This document shows, in pieces, positions 55,004-62,939 of a DNA stretch of 64,000 nucleotides. Each line of letters starts with the position of its first letter. Positions within the stretch are counted from its first letter, which is position 1. Origin of the DNA: Pseudomonas fluorescens (lineage in GTDB: Bacteria > Pseudomonadota > Gammaproteobacteria > Pseudomonadales > Pseudomonadaceae); NCBI RefSeq assembly GCF_000967965.1, contig NZ_LACC01000008.1, positions 62,001-126,000 of the forward strand, given 5' to 3'. Made by a program: the position numbers and the translations under genes. The notes below the pieces were generated by a model. The model saw only the letters and a program-made list of their open reading frames with translations. It ran no database searches and was not told the DNA's origin.

Positions 55004-56326
55004 TTACCAGATCGGCAAGGTATAGAGCACCAGGAAGCGGGTCTGGTTTTCATCGCGGAATGCCGCGCCAGCGGGGAAGTCATTGCGGTAGATCGACTTG
55101 CGCGCCAACAGACCGACGTTTTTCAGCGGGCCGCTCTGAATCACATAACCCAGCTCCATCTGGAACTCGCGTTCCTTGCGGTCCTCGGCGTTGAAGGCGG
55201 CCAACTCGATGTTATCGCCGCGCACATAACGCAACCGCCCCTTCAGCCCAGGCACGCCGGATGCGACGAAGTCATAGTCGTAGATGGCCTGCCAGGTATG
55301 CTCCTTTGCATTGAGAAAGTCCGAACTCATGGTCAGCTCGCTCATGCCCATCAGCTCGGTGCCAGAGATGTACGGCGTCGCCGTGTCGCCACTGGCGTGC
55401 ATGTAGCCGAGGCTCACCCGGTGCCCGCCGAAGCGGTAGCCGAACAATGCCGAGAGGTTGCGGTTGTCCACCCTGCCCGCCTTGGCGCTGCCATCCTCGC
55501 GGCTGAAAAAACTGCGCAAGTCACTGGTGAACACACCTTCGCCGAGCGGCAGGTTGTGCAGCAATGCCAGGGTGTCTTGTTGGTACAGGTCGGCCACCTC
55601 GGCATGGTAGGCGCGCAGGCTCAGGTCCTTGTTGACCTGGTAATCACCCCCCAGATAAGCCAGGTGCGAGGTGGTAGCAGCGCCGTTGAAACGCCGGTTC
55701 GGCGAGGCGATGGTCATGGCCTGATAGTCCGTGGAATCGCGCTTGTTGATGCGATCGATGTAACCGCTGTTCAGGGTCAGGCCATCGAAATCCCTGGAAC
55801 TGAGCGTGGTGCCGCGAAAGGTCTGTGGCAGCAGTCGCGACGGGCTGGCCAAAGCAAACGGCAGGAAGATCGAGACATCGCCGCTCTTGACCGTTGTCTG
55901 GGCAAACCGCAGCTTGGCCGTCGGCGCCAGCCGCGAATAGTCATCCGCCGCGCGCTTGTCGCTGGCCGACACCGGCAACAGTTCGGTGCCGCTGCGATCC
56001 GGAGCGGAATCGAGCTTGACCCCCAGCAGCCCCCGCACGTCCAGACCAAAGCCCACAGTTCCTTCGGTAAACCCCGACTCCATGCCCAGGATGAAACCCT
56101 GGGCCCACTCCCTCGCGGCAGACTTGGCGCCGCCGTCCTGGTATTCACGGTCGATGTAGTAATTGCGCAGGGTCAAGTTTGCGTGACTGTCCTCGATAAA
56201 CCCCTCGGCCCGCAACTGAGAGGGCAGAACGCTGACGCCTAGCAGTGCCACCACCCACCCTGGATGGATACTGCAAACGCAGGGGAGCGACGCTACGGAA
56301 CCGGTGTTCATGGGGCGTTTTGGCAT
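55004..56326 (-). CDS. OprD-family outer-membrane porin
   Basis: The 440-aa protein starts with a signal peptide (HPGWVVALLGVSVLPSQLRA) and then EGFIEDSHANLTLRNYYIDREYQ, the OprD family opening, with EWAQGFILGMESGFTEGTVGFGLDV and a terminal beta-strand ending in W (VLYTLPIW). Members are substrate-specific channels, here probably for phenolic acids given the flanking ferulate and transporter genes. The start is either 56326 or the ATG 15 bases inside. Confidence 0.93.
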   Translation of the reverse strand: MPKRPMNTGSVASLPCVCSIHPGWVVALLGVSVLPSQLRAEGFIEDSHANLTLRNYYIDREYQDGGAKSAAREWAQGFILGMESGFTEGTVGFGLDVRGLLGVKLDSAPDRSGTELLPVSASDKRAADDYSRLAPTAKLRFAQTTVKSGDVSIFLPFALASPSRLLPQTFRGTTLSSRDFDGLTLNSGYIDRINKRDSTDYQAMTIASPNRRFNGAATTSHLAYLGGDYQVNKDLSLRAYHAEVADLYQQDTLALLHNLPLGEGVFTSDLRSFFSREDGSAKAGRVDNRNLSALFGYRFGGHRVSLGYMHASGDTATPYISGTELMGMSELTMSSDFLNAKEHTWQAIYDYDFVASGVPGLKGRLRYVRGDNIELAAFNAEDRKEREFQMELGYVIQSGPLKNVGLLARKSIYRNDFPAGAAFRDENQTRFLVLYTLPIW

Positions 56327-56657
56327 GTTCGATGTCCACTTTTTATTGTTGTTTTTGAGTGCCGGCCCCGCACGGGTCTGCCGGATTCACCATCAGAGAA
56401 TGGAAACAGCCAAGGGACGTCGTCAATCGTAAATATCCGATAATCGAACATTAATATTATTATCTATTTTCACACAGCCATCTGAATACATTCATAACAT
56501 TCTGTTTTTGAACGATTATTTAGTTGGTTTTTGCAATTTTCAGGACAGCATTCTTTTTTTAGTTATCTTTGTTATCTTAATCGTCAGCGGTCACTGACGG
56601 CGCACCCAACGCACGGAGGGCTCGACTGCATAACAAAAACAACAATGAGGTTCACCC
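56327..56657. other. Divergent promoter region, porin/MFS
   Basis: This 331-bp interval is strongly AT-rich (long T and TTAT runs near 56440-56580) and holds no gene. It should contain the promoters of the porin and MFS genes. I see no clear palindrome. Confidence 0.5.
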
Positions 56658-57875
56658 ATGGACAGTCCATCGCGTCGCTCGACGCTGACAATCGCTTTGT
56701 GCTTTATCGTTGCGCTGATCGAGGGGTTCGATCTGCAGGCTGCCGGCACCGCTGCCGCGGGGTTGCGCCAGAGCTTTGCCCTGGACCCGAAGATGATGGG
56801 CTGGGTGTTCAGCGCCGGGATCATTGGCCTGCTGCCAGGTGCGTTTTTTGGCGGCTGGGTGGCCGATCGTATCGGCCGCAAGAAAATCCTCGTCGGCGCC
56901 GTGCTGCTGTTCGGTGTCTTCTCGCTCTGCACCGCCTATGTCGAGAGCTACTCCAGCCTGCTGCTGGTGCGTTTCATGACGGGCCTGGGCCTGGGTGCCG
57001 CCCTGCCCAACCTGATTGCCCTGTGTGCCGAGGCCGTGAGCGAGCGCCATCGCGGCACCGCCATCAGCGTCATGTATTGCGGCGTGCCCCTGGGCGGCGC
57101 GCTGGCGGCGGTGGTGGCGATGTTTTCCAGTGAACACTGGCAAACCACCTTCATCATCGGCGGTCTGACGCCCTTGCTGGTGGTGCCGCTGATGGCCCTG
57201 CTGCTGCCCGAATCCACGGCGTTCCGCCAGCAACACGTCACGACCGCCAGCCCACGGTCGTCCACCGCCCAGGCGCTGTTCGGAGAAGGACGCGCACGCT
57301 GCACACTGGCCTTGTGGTTGAGCTACTTCTTCACCCTGACCGTGATGTACATGCTGCTCAACTGGCTGCCCTCGCTGTTGCTGGCGCAGGGTTTCACCAA
57401 GCCCCAGGCAGGCATGGTGCAGATGCTGTTCAACATCGGTGGCGCCATTGGTTCGCTGCTCGGCGGGGTAATGCTGGACCGCTGCAACGGCCTGAAAGTG
57501 GTCCTGTTCGTGTACGCCGGGGTGTTGGCGGCGCTGGCCGGGGTCGGCCTGTCAGTGGGTATCGTGCCGATGGCCATCGCCGGGTTTGCCGTCGGGCTGT
57601 TCGTCATGGCCGCACAGCTGGTGCTGTATGCCTTGGCGCCCCCTTCCTACCCGACGTCGGTGCGCGCCACCGGTGTCGGCGCGGCCGTGGCCATCGGCCG
57701 ACTCGGTTCGGTGGCTGGCCCCCTGGCCGCCGGCCAGATCCTCGCTGCCGGTGCCGGCACCACTGGCGTGCTGCTGGCAACGTCACCAGGGTTGGTGATC
57801 GCCGCGCTGTCGATCCTGACCGTGATCGCCCGCAACGGAGCGAGCACCGAGTCTCAACCGCAAGCGGCAAACTGA
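56658..57875 (+). CDS. MFS transporter, aromatic acid:H+ symporter family
   Basis: This 405-aa twelve-helix transporter has the motif GGWVADRIGRKKILVGAVLLFG (loop 2-3) and LIEGFDLQAAGTAAAGLRQSF at helix 1. The acidic residue in helix 1 (EGFD) and the loop motif match the AAHS family (PcaK, MhpT). Its place next to the ferulate cluster and porin suggests uptake of hydroxycinnamates. GAGG precedes ATG 56658. Confidence 0.92.
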   Translation: MDSPSRRSTLTIALCFIVALIEGFDLQAAGTAAAGLRQSFALDPKMMGWVFSAGIIGLLPGAFFGGWVADRIGRKKILVGAVLLFGVFSLCTAYVESYSSLLLVRFMTGLGLGAALPNLIALCAEAVSERHRGTAISVMYCGVPLGGALAAVVAMFSSEHWQTTFIIGGLTPLLVVPLMALLLPESTAFRQQHVTTASPRSSTAQALFGEGRARCTLALWLSYFFTLTVMYMLLNWLPSLLLAQGFTKPQAGMVQMLFNIGGAIGSLLGGVMLDRCNGLKVVLFVYAGVLAALAGVGLSVGIVPMAIAGFAVGLFVMAAQLVLYALAPPSYPTSVRATGVGAAVAIGRLGSVAGPLAAGQILAAGAGTTGVLLATSPGLVIAALSILTVIARNGASTESQPQAAN

Positions 57876-57902
57876 GTCCCGCAACAAAGGCTTCAGGAAT
57901 GA

Positions 57903-57933
57903 AAAATGCCCGGCAATGTGCCGGGCATTTTTT
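57903..57933 (+). terminator. Terminator after MFS gene
   Basis: AAAATGCCCGGC/GCCGGGCATTTT form a 12-bp stem with a 5-base loop and a T-run. It lies 28 bp past the stop codon and may also serve the convergent ArsN2-like gene. Confidence 0.88.
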
Positions 57934-57974
57934 GACCACCGAATCAGCCTCAATCGATGCACATCAATGACTAA

Positions 57975-58418
57975 TCAGTACAAGGGACCGTTAAGCGTCT
58001 TGCGCAGATAGCTCGCCGATGCAGGGCACAAATGCTTGAATTGAACGGTCTGGGTGATAGCCGCAGGCGCCTCGTCCCTGCCAAGCAGTTCGTACCCATT
58101 GGCAGCGAAAAAACCAGTAGCGCCTTGGGTCAACAGGTGCAATCGGACTGCGCCTTGAGAGACCGCAAAGCGTTCCAGTTCAGACAACACCACTTTACCC
58201 AGCCCCTCTCCACGATGCGTCTCACAAACGACTATCGAGCGCAGTAACAGATCGCAACCCGCACCCTCGAGCCCTCCATAAGCCACCCATTGCCCATCCA
58301 CCTCGAAACGGTAAAACTGTCGATCCGGTTCGCTGACATCACTGAAGGGCAGCCCTGCCTGACTTAATGACTTGCGCAGATGATCCAGATCACCCGGCCC
58401 TGCTTTTCTTGTCTCCAT
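57975..58418 (-). CDS. ArsN2-like GNAT N-acetyltransferase
   Basis: The 147-aa GNAT protein has the acetyl-CoA-binding signature LRSIVVCETHRGEGLGKVVLSELERFA and the ArsN2-type layout (RKAGPGDLDHLRKSLSQAGLP at the start, HLLTQGATGFFAANGYELLGRDEAPAAI at the end). ArsN2 proteins acetylate methylarsenite-type or phosphinothricin-like compounds, or have other roles. No ars operon is nearby. The start at 58418 (METRKAG) is preferred over 58448 because AAGGGTGG precedes it. Confidence 0.8.
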   Translation of the reverse strand: METRKAGPGDLDHLRKSLSQAGLPFSDVSEPDRQFYRFEVDGQWVAYGGLEGAGCDLLLRSIVVCETHRGEGLGKVVLSELERFAVSQGAVRLHLLTQGATGFFAANGYELLGRDEAPAAITQTVQFKHLCPASASYLRKTLNGPLY

Positions 58419-58566
58419 GGCCCACCCTTGTTTCTGGCTCGCTGACATCCAATGTTAGCAGGCTCAATGAAGTGGCCAGGCAACTGAATAGCCGCCCTCA
58501 CGGAAGACCGCGTGCCGATACTTCTTCCGAAGACCCACGAACTTTTCAGCAAGCGGAGTCACCTAC

Positions 58567-58887
58567 ATGGACGTCATCAATCAGTTGCAGCCCGAAGAGT
58601 GTGCAGGCATGGAGGATATCCGACGCGAAATCGATGCCCTTGATCAGGCTGTTATCAAGCTGTTGGGCAAGCGTTTTCACTACGTACTGGCTGCCTCGAA
58701 GTACAAGGCCTCAGTGACTTCGGTGCGTGCTCCGGAGCGTTTCAAGGCCATGTTGGCGACACGACGCGAGTGGGCCGAGGCAGAGGGTCTGAGCCCGGAT
58801 GCAATCGAGAAGATGTACAGTGACCTGGTGAACCACTTCATTGCAGAAGAAATGAAACACTGGGCGGCTCATCAATCCGACACCTGA
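58567..58887 (+). CDS. Isochorismate-pyruvate lyase-like protein (PchB/chorismate mutase fold)
   Basis: The 106-aa AroQ-fold helical protein resembles PchB: CAGMEDIRREIDALDQAVIKLLGKRFHYVLAASKYKASVTSVRAPERFKAMLATRREWAEAEGLSPDAIEKMYSDLVNHFIAEEMKHW. Arg residues at the PchB Arg14/Arg31 positions and the loop Lys are kept. PchB makes salicylate from isochorismate. No pchA or siderophore genes are near, so it could serve another isochorismate branch or act as a chorismate mutase. Confidence 0.85.
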   Translation: MDVINQLQPEECAGMEDIRREIDALDQAVIKLLGKRFHYVLAASKYKASVTSVRAPERFKAMLATRREWAEAEGLSPDAIEKMYSDLVNHFIAEEMKHWAAHQSDT

Positions 58888-58903
58888 CTCTAGTGCCCGG
58901 ACT

Positions 58904-58962
58904 GTCCCGTCATGGGTCGTTTACAGCCCCCCCCAACAGGCAGTAATCGGCCAGAAGCGGAC
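58904..58962 (+). repeat. Dispersed 58-bp palindromic repeat, copy C
   Basis: The arms GTCCCGTCATGGGTCG... (58904-58928) and GGCAGTAATCGGCCAGAAGC... (58939-58962) flank a C-rich loop. It lies between the PchB-like and LysR genes. Confidence 0.65.
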
Positions 58963-59001
58963 GTTTAGAGTGTCTAGTCCTGAAATGGGTTTACACCTGT
59001 T

Positions 59002-59916
59002 TCACTTAACCACCGGCGCATGCTCGGCCATCAATTCTATTACCCAGTCGATAAATACCCGCACCTTGGCGCTGACATGGCGATTCGGCGGGAATGCCAG
59101 ATACATCGGCATTGGCGCCATGTGCCAGTCCTCAAACAGCGGCAGCAGCTCGCCGCTGACCAGGTGCGGTTGGGCCATGTACCGCGGTAGCCAAAGCATG
59201 CCCAGACCAGCCAGGCCGGCGGCGAGGTACGCATTGCCGTCGTCGACCGTCAGTTGCGGGCGGCCCTGGGCCTCGATGCGTTCCTCACCCCGCTGCATCG
59301 CGTAGGGCAAGGATTTGCCTGTACGAAACCAAAGGAAGCCAACGGTACTGTGCCTACCCTCCTCCAGCTCACGGGGGTGCGCCGGCGTACCGAAGCGCTG
59401 CAGATAGCCGGGCGCGGCATAAATGCCGATGTTCAGATCGCCCACATGCCTTGCCATCAGGGACTGATCGATGATCTCGCCGCCGCGCACCACGCAGTCG
59501 ACGTTTTCGCCAATGATGTCGACAATGCGATCGCTCACGCCCACGGTCAGCTGGATTTCCGGGTAGCGTGCAAAGAACCCCGGCAAGGCTGGTATCAGCA
59601 GCATTCGCGCCAGCGGGCTGGGCACATCCACCCGCAGCCGCCCGCGCGGTGTCATCGACGCGCTGGACAGGCTGGTCTCGGCGTCGTCCATATCGACCAG
59701 TAGCCGGATGACGCGCTCGTAGTAGACCGCGCCATCGGCGGTGACGTTGACCTTGCGTGTGGTGCGGTTGAGCAAGCGCACACGCAGCCTCGCTTCCAGT
59801 TGCTGAACGAGCTGCGTCACGGTGGTCTTGCTCATGTGCAGGGTGGCTGCCGCCTTGGTGAAGCTGCCGGTTTCCACCACTCGGGCAAAGGCCTGCATTG
59901 CATCGAAACGGTCCAT
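59002..59916 (-). CDS. LysR-family transcriptional regulator
   Basis: The 304-aa protein has a LysR wHTH (MDRFDAMQAFARVVETGSFTKAAATLHMSKTTVTQLVQQLE) and a long effector domain. GAGGCGTGAA lies before ATG 59916; longer in-frame forms have no support. It is divergent from the Rid-family gene at 60057 and probably regulates it. The MDRFDAM...Q opening and RVVRP-type layout match the large Pseudomonas group of LysR proteins for oxidoreductase and unknown neighbours. Confidence 0.93.
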   Translation of the reverse strand: MDRFDAMQAFARVVETGSFTKAAATLHMSKTTVTQLVQQLEARLRVRLLNRTTRKVNVTADGAVYYERVIRLLVDMDDAETSLSSASMTPRGRLRVDVPSPLARMLLIPALPGFFARYPEIQLTVGVSDRIVDIIGENVDCVVRGGEIIDQSLMARHVGDLNIGIYAAPGYLQRFGTPAHPRELEEGRHSTVGFLWFRTGKSLPYAMQRGEERIEAQGRPQLTVDDGNAYLAAGLAGLGMLWLPRYMAQPHLVSGELLPLFEDWHMAPMPMYLAFPPNRHVSAKVRVFIDWVIELMAEHAPVVK

Positions 59917-60056
59917 TTCACGCCTCACTCGGGTCTGGATAGTTTGGATTCTACAAACAGTCATGACCAGAGTTGCGCGTTTATTCAGGTCGCTCGTCTT
60001 TTTACACTGGCTCCATCGTAAACAGCGGGCCGCGATGACCCCGAAGGAGGTATGCA

Positions 60057-60452
60057 ATGACCAGCAAACGTGATGTCGTTTTCCCGCCTGACCGCCATGC
60101 ACTGTACGAGCTCCACCGCTACTCACCGGCGATTCGCTCCAACGGTTTTCTGTTCGTATCCGGTCAGGTCGGCAGCCGCAAGGATGGCTCGGCCGAGCCG
60201 GACCTCGCGGCACAGGTTCGCCTGGCCTTCGCCAACCTCAACGCGATCCTGGCCGAGGCCGGCAGTAGTTTCGAGGATGTGGTCGACACGACCATCTTCA
60301 TGGTCGACCCCGACTCGAAATTCGAAACTATCTGGGAAGTAGCGGCCGAGTACTGGGGCGAAGCTCCCTACCCGACGGCGACCGCTATCGGCGTGACCTG
60401 GTTGTCCGGCTTCGACTTCGAGATCAAGGTGATTGCCAAACTATCCCAATAA
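60057..60452 (+). CDS. Rid-family (YjgF/RidA-like) protein
   Basis: The 131-aa protein has the RidA fold: SPAIRSNGFLFVSGQVG near the N-terminus, LAAQVRLAFANLNAILAEAGSSFEDVVDTTIFMVD and PYPTATAIGVTWLSGFDFEIKVIAKL. In true RidA imine deaminases the segment is PARSTVGVAxLP with a catalytic Arg; here the Arg is missing (PTATAIG), so it is more likely a different Rid subgroup with another activity. AAGGAGG precedes ATG 60057. Divergent from the LysR gene. Confidence 0.88.
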   Translation: MTSKRDVVFPPDRHALYELHRYSPAIRSNGFLFVSGQVGSRKDGSAEPDLAAQVRLAFANLNAILAEAGSSFEDVVDTTIFMVDPDSKFETIWEVAAEYWGEAPYPTATAIGVTWLSGFDFEIKVIAKLSQ

Positions 60453-60546
60453 ACTCGGCTCAGCCCTCCTCCGACCGTCAAAGGGAACCATCTTGTTTTT
60501 TCTGGAGTGACCCTCCGCGCCCGACCGTTCTCTGCTTGTTTTCACC

Positions 60547-60604
60547 GTCCGTTTCTGGCCGATTACTGCCCTTGGCGAGAGGCAGAAACCGGCCAGAAGC
60601 GGTC
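60547..60604 (+). repeat. Dispersed 58-bp palindromic repeat, copy D
   Basis: The left arm (60547-60570, GTCCGTTTCTGGCCGATTAC...) and right arm (60581-60604) are inverted repeats matching at 20 of 24 positions, with loop CTTGGCGAGA. This is the clearest full copy. Confidence 0.75.
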
Positions 60605-60688
60605 GCTCGAAAATCATCAGAGTGGCTCCCACAAAATACGGCCAGCCTCTGTCGGATCAGTTAGTCGTCCTTAACGTATTACTTGTGT

Positions 60689-61429
60689 TCAGTAAAATTG
60701 AGCGTTTCCTTCCAGAATCTTAAACCCATCATCAAGGGGGGCGTATCCAACAACTTTTCTGGTCTTCTCAATAGAAAGGCGCTTATACCTGTTGTCTGAG
60801 ACCCCATGGATAACGTGGAATCCATTCAGTTTGGCCTCAACGCAATTTCTAAGTAGTGCGACAACGTCCTTAAAACTGATAAAAGCAGCTACGTCCCTTG
60901 GGCTGTGGCTCTCTCCTTGGTGAAAATTGGCTACGTTTGCAATACGGACTGCGATTGTTGTCATGTGACCATCGTTTGCATACATTGAAGCGAGAGCTTC
61001 CCCAAACGCTTTGCTGACCCCGTAAAGATTGCCTGGCTTAGGTGCCATACATTCCTGTATCTGGACATCTTCTGGATAACCTTCAATAGTCTGGGCGCTG
61101 CTCGCAAATATGAAGCGCTTGCAGCCTTGAGCCCTTGCGGCGAATAACATGTTGTAGGTCCCCACAATGTTCACAGGAAGCAGGGACGTCATGAAATCGG
61201 CGTCTGGGTTAGGGTCAGCAGCTAGATGAATCACGGTATGTATGCCTTCGCAAGCTTCAAGGCAATTGGCTTGATCCCTGATGTCGAGAGAGAAACGTTG
61301 TGCCGAGTCCGGAAGTTTTGAAACGTCTATATCGGCTAAACGCAAATCTGACTTATCGCCTTGCGCTGTCCAAAAAGCGCTGCCGATCTGGCCCGCGGCA
61401 CCTGTGACTAAAATTTTTCGTGTTCTCAT
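60689..61429 (-). CDS. NAD(P)-dependent epimerase/uronate dehydrogenase-like protein
   Basis: The 246-aa extended SDR has TGAAGQIGSAF (NAD-binding, residues 9-19), HLAADPNPDADF, FASSAQTIEGYP and YGVSKAFGEALASMY (catalytic Tyr/Lys). The last pattern, with length, is similar to uronate dehydrogenases and related sugar-acid enzymes. AAGGACATG precedes ATG 61429. It shares no operon with its neighbours and its substrate is not clear. Confidence 0.85.
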   Translation of the reverse strand: MRTRKILVTGAAGQIGSAFWTAQGDKSDLRLADIDVSKLPDSAQRFSLDIRDQANCLEACEGIHTVIHLAADPNPDADFMTSLLPVNIVGTYNMLFAARAQGCKRFIFASSAQTIEGYPEDVQIQECMAPKPGNLYGVSKAFGEALASMYANDGHMTTIAVRIANVANFHQGESHSPRDVAAFISFKDVVALLRNCVEAKLNGFHVIHGVSDNRYKRLSIEKTRKVVGYAPLDDGFKILEGNAQFY

Positions 61430-61522
61430 TTCAGCATGTCCTTATGGTAAACCTCACTCTAGCCTCCCAGCCTTGTGGACGGTTTACAACCTCCAATAAG
61501 GGTGACAAGCATCAACTCTAAA

Positions 61523-61546
61523 GTCCGCTTCTGGCCGTTCTCTGCC
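61523..61546 (+). repeat. Half-unit of dispersed palindrome at cassette left end
   Basis: GTCCGCTTCTGGCCGTTCTC... matches the left arm of copies B-D. Its last 15 bases are also the outer end of the 130-bp inverted repeat; the matching right arm is absent. Confidence 0.6.
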
Positions 61547-61661
61547 GATCATGGTTACAAAGCGTGCTGGTCAAATCCGATGCAATCGGTGGTCAGAACG
61601 AATGCAAATGACTGGTCAGGTCGAATGCAAGCGGGTGATCAAGTAGAGTGCAATTTCGCAG
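61532..61661 (+). repeat. Left 130-bp inverted repeat with four iterons
   Basis: Within the repeat, TGRTCA-N7-TGCAA occurs four times, starting at 61568, 61590, 61613 and 61636 (periods 22, 23, 23). The first three read TGGTCA and the fourth TGATCA. Such evenly spaced sites suggest binding of a multimeric protein. Confidence 0.85.
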
Positions 61662-61704
61662 CTGAATATCGGATTAGTGTTGTGGGGACTTGTAAGGGGT
61701 GATG

Positions 61705-61956
61705 ATGGGGCTCAACAAACCAGTGCAGGACCTGAAGCGCGATCTGCAGGGTGTCGCCTCTGATCTGAAGTGGTCGGCCGTGGAGTTAGTTCGGATTGCC
61801 GAGCGGCTAAGCCACGCAGGTAATGGACCAGACGCTGAGGCGCTTCGAAGGATGATCACAATCTTCCAGCAAGGTGAGAATCGGTTAGATGGCTGGATTA
61901 AAGAAATCGGTGCAGGTCAGGTAGTCCGGCCGGCGAAGGCAGACCACTGCCAATGA
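61705..61956 (+). CDS. Cassette small protein 1
   Basis: The 83-aa protein MGLNKPVQDLKRDLQGVASDL... is mostly helical and charged, with a repeated-family N-terminus and the tail IKEIGAGQVVRPAK. It is a paralogue of the next gene (MALNKPNQELRRDLK..., EVKAGRIVRKAE). AAGGGG lies before ATG 61705; upstream in-frame ATG and GTG codons touch that site. I know no family. No signal peptide or membrane segment is seen, so it is probably cytoplasmic. Confidence 0.65.
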   Translation: MGLNKPVQDLKRDLQGVASDLKWSAVELVRIAERLSHAGNGPDAEALRRMITIFQQGENRLDGWIKEIGAGQVVRPAKADHCQ

Positions 61957-61984
61957 TCGCGGAAGGTATTGGCAGGAGGTTGTC

Positions 61985-62209
61985 ATGGCACTTAACAAAC
62001 CCAATCAAGAGTTACGCCGCGACTTGAAAGCCGCTGCATATTCCCTCGAAGAAGCTGCCCTGGAAATGTTCAGGCTTGCAAAACAGCGCGGGGATACAGA
62101 GCTTCTGGAGGCAATGGAGACGATCGAAAAGCTGCATGAGCAAGCTGATCGGCTGACTGCTTACACAGATGAGGTGAAGGCGGGAAGGATTGTCCGGAAG
62201 GCTGAATAG
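61985..62209 (+). CDS. Cassette small protein 2
   Basis: The 74-aa protein MALNKPNQELRRDLKAAAYSL..., ending TDEVKAGRIVRKAE, is a clear paralogue of small protein 1. It has the strong site GCAGGAGG 5 bases before ATG 61985. Its predicted structure is two helices joined by a short turn, with a basic C-terminal tail. The 28-bp gap to gene 1 and 68-bp gap to gene 3 suggest one transcript. Function unknown; a DNA- or protein-binding antitoxin-like role cannot be ruled in or out. Confidence 0.7.
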   Translation: MALNKPNQELRRDLKAAAYSLEEAALEMFRLAKQRGDTELLEAMETIEKLHEQADRLTAYTDEVKAGRIVRKAE

Positions 62210-62277
62210 CCATGCGTCTGGCGGGCGTATTCGCGCTAGATCTGAAATATAAGCAATGCCCTGTAAACGGTTACTCA

Positions 62278-62481
62278 ATGAAGAAGAAGCTGACGGACAG
62301 TAAAGCAGCAGTGACTGCTGCTGAAATTGAGCGTTCTATCCAAGCCCTGAACAAAATGGCTGAACGCCTATGGGGGGATGGCCGGGAAGCCGAGGCGAAA
62401 GCTCTCCTCGATGCTTTGGACGCATTAAACCGGGCGCTTGATCGGATCAGGATTGGAGAGAGTCGCAGGGTTCTCCATTGA
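62278..62481 (+). CDS. Cassette small protein 3 (with in-frame stop before a family tail)
   Basis: The 67-aa protein MKKKLTDSKAAVTAAEIERSIQALNKMAERLWGDGREAEAKALLDAL... shares the middle AERL...G...A.AL pattern with small protein 1. After its TGA (62479-62481) the same frame continues TAQTSWRVMKARRIVRGKAE before TAG at 62542, which matches the tails of proteins 1 and 2 (VKAGRIVRKAE). So the gene looks like a longer family member cut by a stop codon. An alternative start is ATG 62212. Confidence 0.55.
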   Translation: MKKKLTDSKAAVTAAEIERSIQALNKMAERLWGDGREAEAKALLDALDALNRALDRIRIGESRRVLH

Positions 62482-62605
62482 ACGGCACAAACTAGCTGGC
62501 GGGTTATGAAGGCGAGAAGGATTGTGCGGGGGAAGGCGGAGTAGGCGCGTGGTATGACGGCGAGATGTTGTAGCGGCTTGGCGGTCGTACCGATGTAACT
62601 CAAAT

Positions 62606-62630
62606 GCCCGGTCCAGAGCCGGGCTTCTCG
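62606..62630 (+). terminator. Terminator-like hairpin 1 in cassette
   Basis: GCCCGG/CCGGGC stem with a 7-base loop, followed by TTCTCGT. It lies 62 bp after the family tail; the T-tract is weak. Confidence 0.5.
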
Positions 62631-62708
62631 TATCTGCCCCTGTCATGCCTTCGTCACACCTACCAAGCACAATGCAGTCAGCCAAAGGGATTTGGCCCAT
62701 CTACAGAG

Positions 62709-62735
62709 AGCCCGGCTAATGTGCCGGGCTTTTTC
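62709..62735 (+). terminator. Terminator 2 in cassette
   Basis: AGCCCGGC/GCCGGGCT stem with a 6-base loop followed by TTTTC. It is strong, and 85 bp after hairpin 1. Confidence 0.8.
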
Positions 62736-62813
62736 GTTTCTGCGACATGCTTTTCACCAATCGCTCACATGGTGGAGCGCAGATTAACCCTGCTCCTTTG
62801 AAGAATTCCCATT

Positions 62814-62842
62814 TGGCCCGCCCGCATGCGGGCCATTTTTTT
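62814..62842 (+). terminator. Terminator 3 in cassette
   Basis: TGGCCCGC/GCGGGCCA stem with loop CCGCAT followed by seven T residues. The next sequence opens an ATG at 62883 that is cut off by the right inverted repeat. Confidence 0.82.
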
Positions 62843-62882
62843 GGTCGCTGCCACGATTTCTACAAGAACTGGAGAAGCGACC

Positions 62883-62939
62883 ATGTCAGATGACTGCGAA
62901 ATTGCACTCCACTTGACCACCCGCTTGCATTCGACCTGA
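62883..62939 (+). pseudogene. Gene start cut off by the right inverted repeat
   Basis: GGAGAAGCGACC precedes ATG 62883, a normal translation start. The frame then reads MSDDCEIALHLTTRLHST and stops at 62939. All but the first three codons lie in the inverted repeat, so the original gene, if any, lost its body here. Confidence 0.4.

Noticed and set aside
61568..61653. CRISPR-like spaced repeats
   Set aside because: The conserved parts are short (TGRTCA and TGCAA), the period is only 22-23 bp, there are just four units, and the set is mirrored at the other cassette end. No cas genes.
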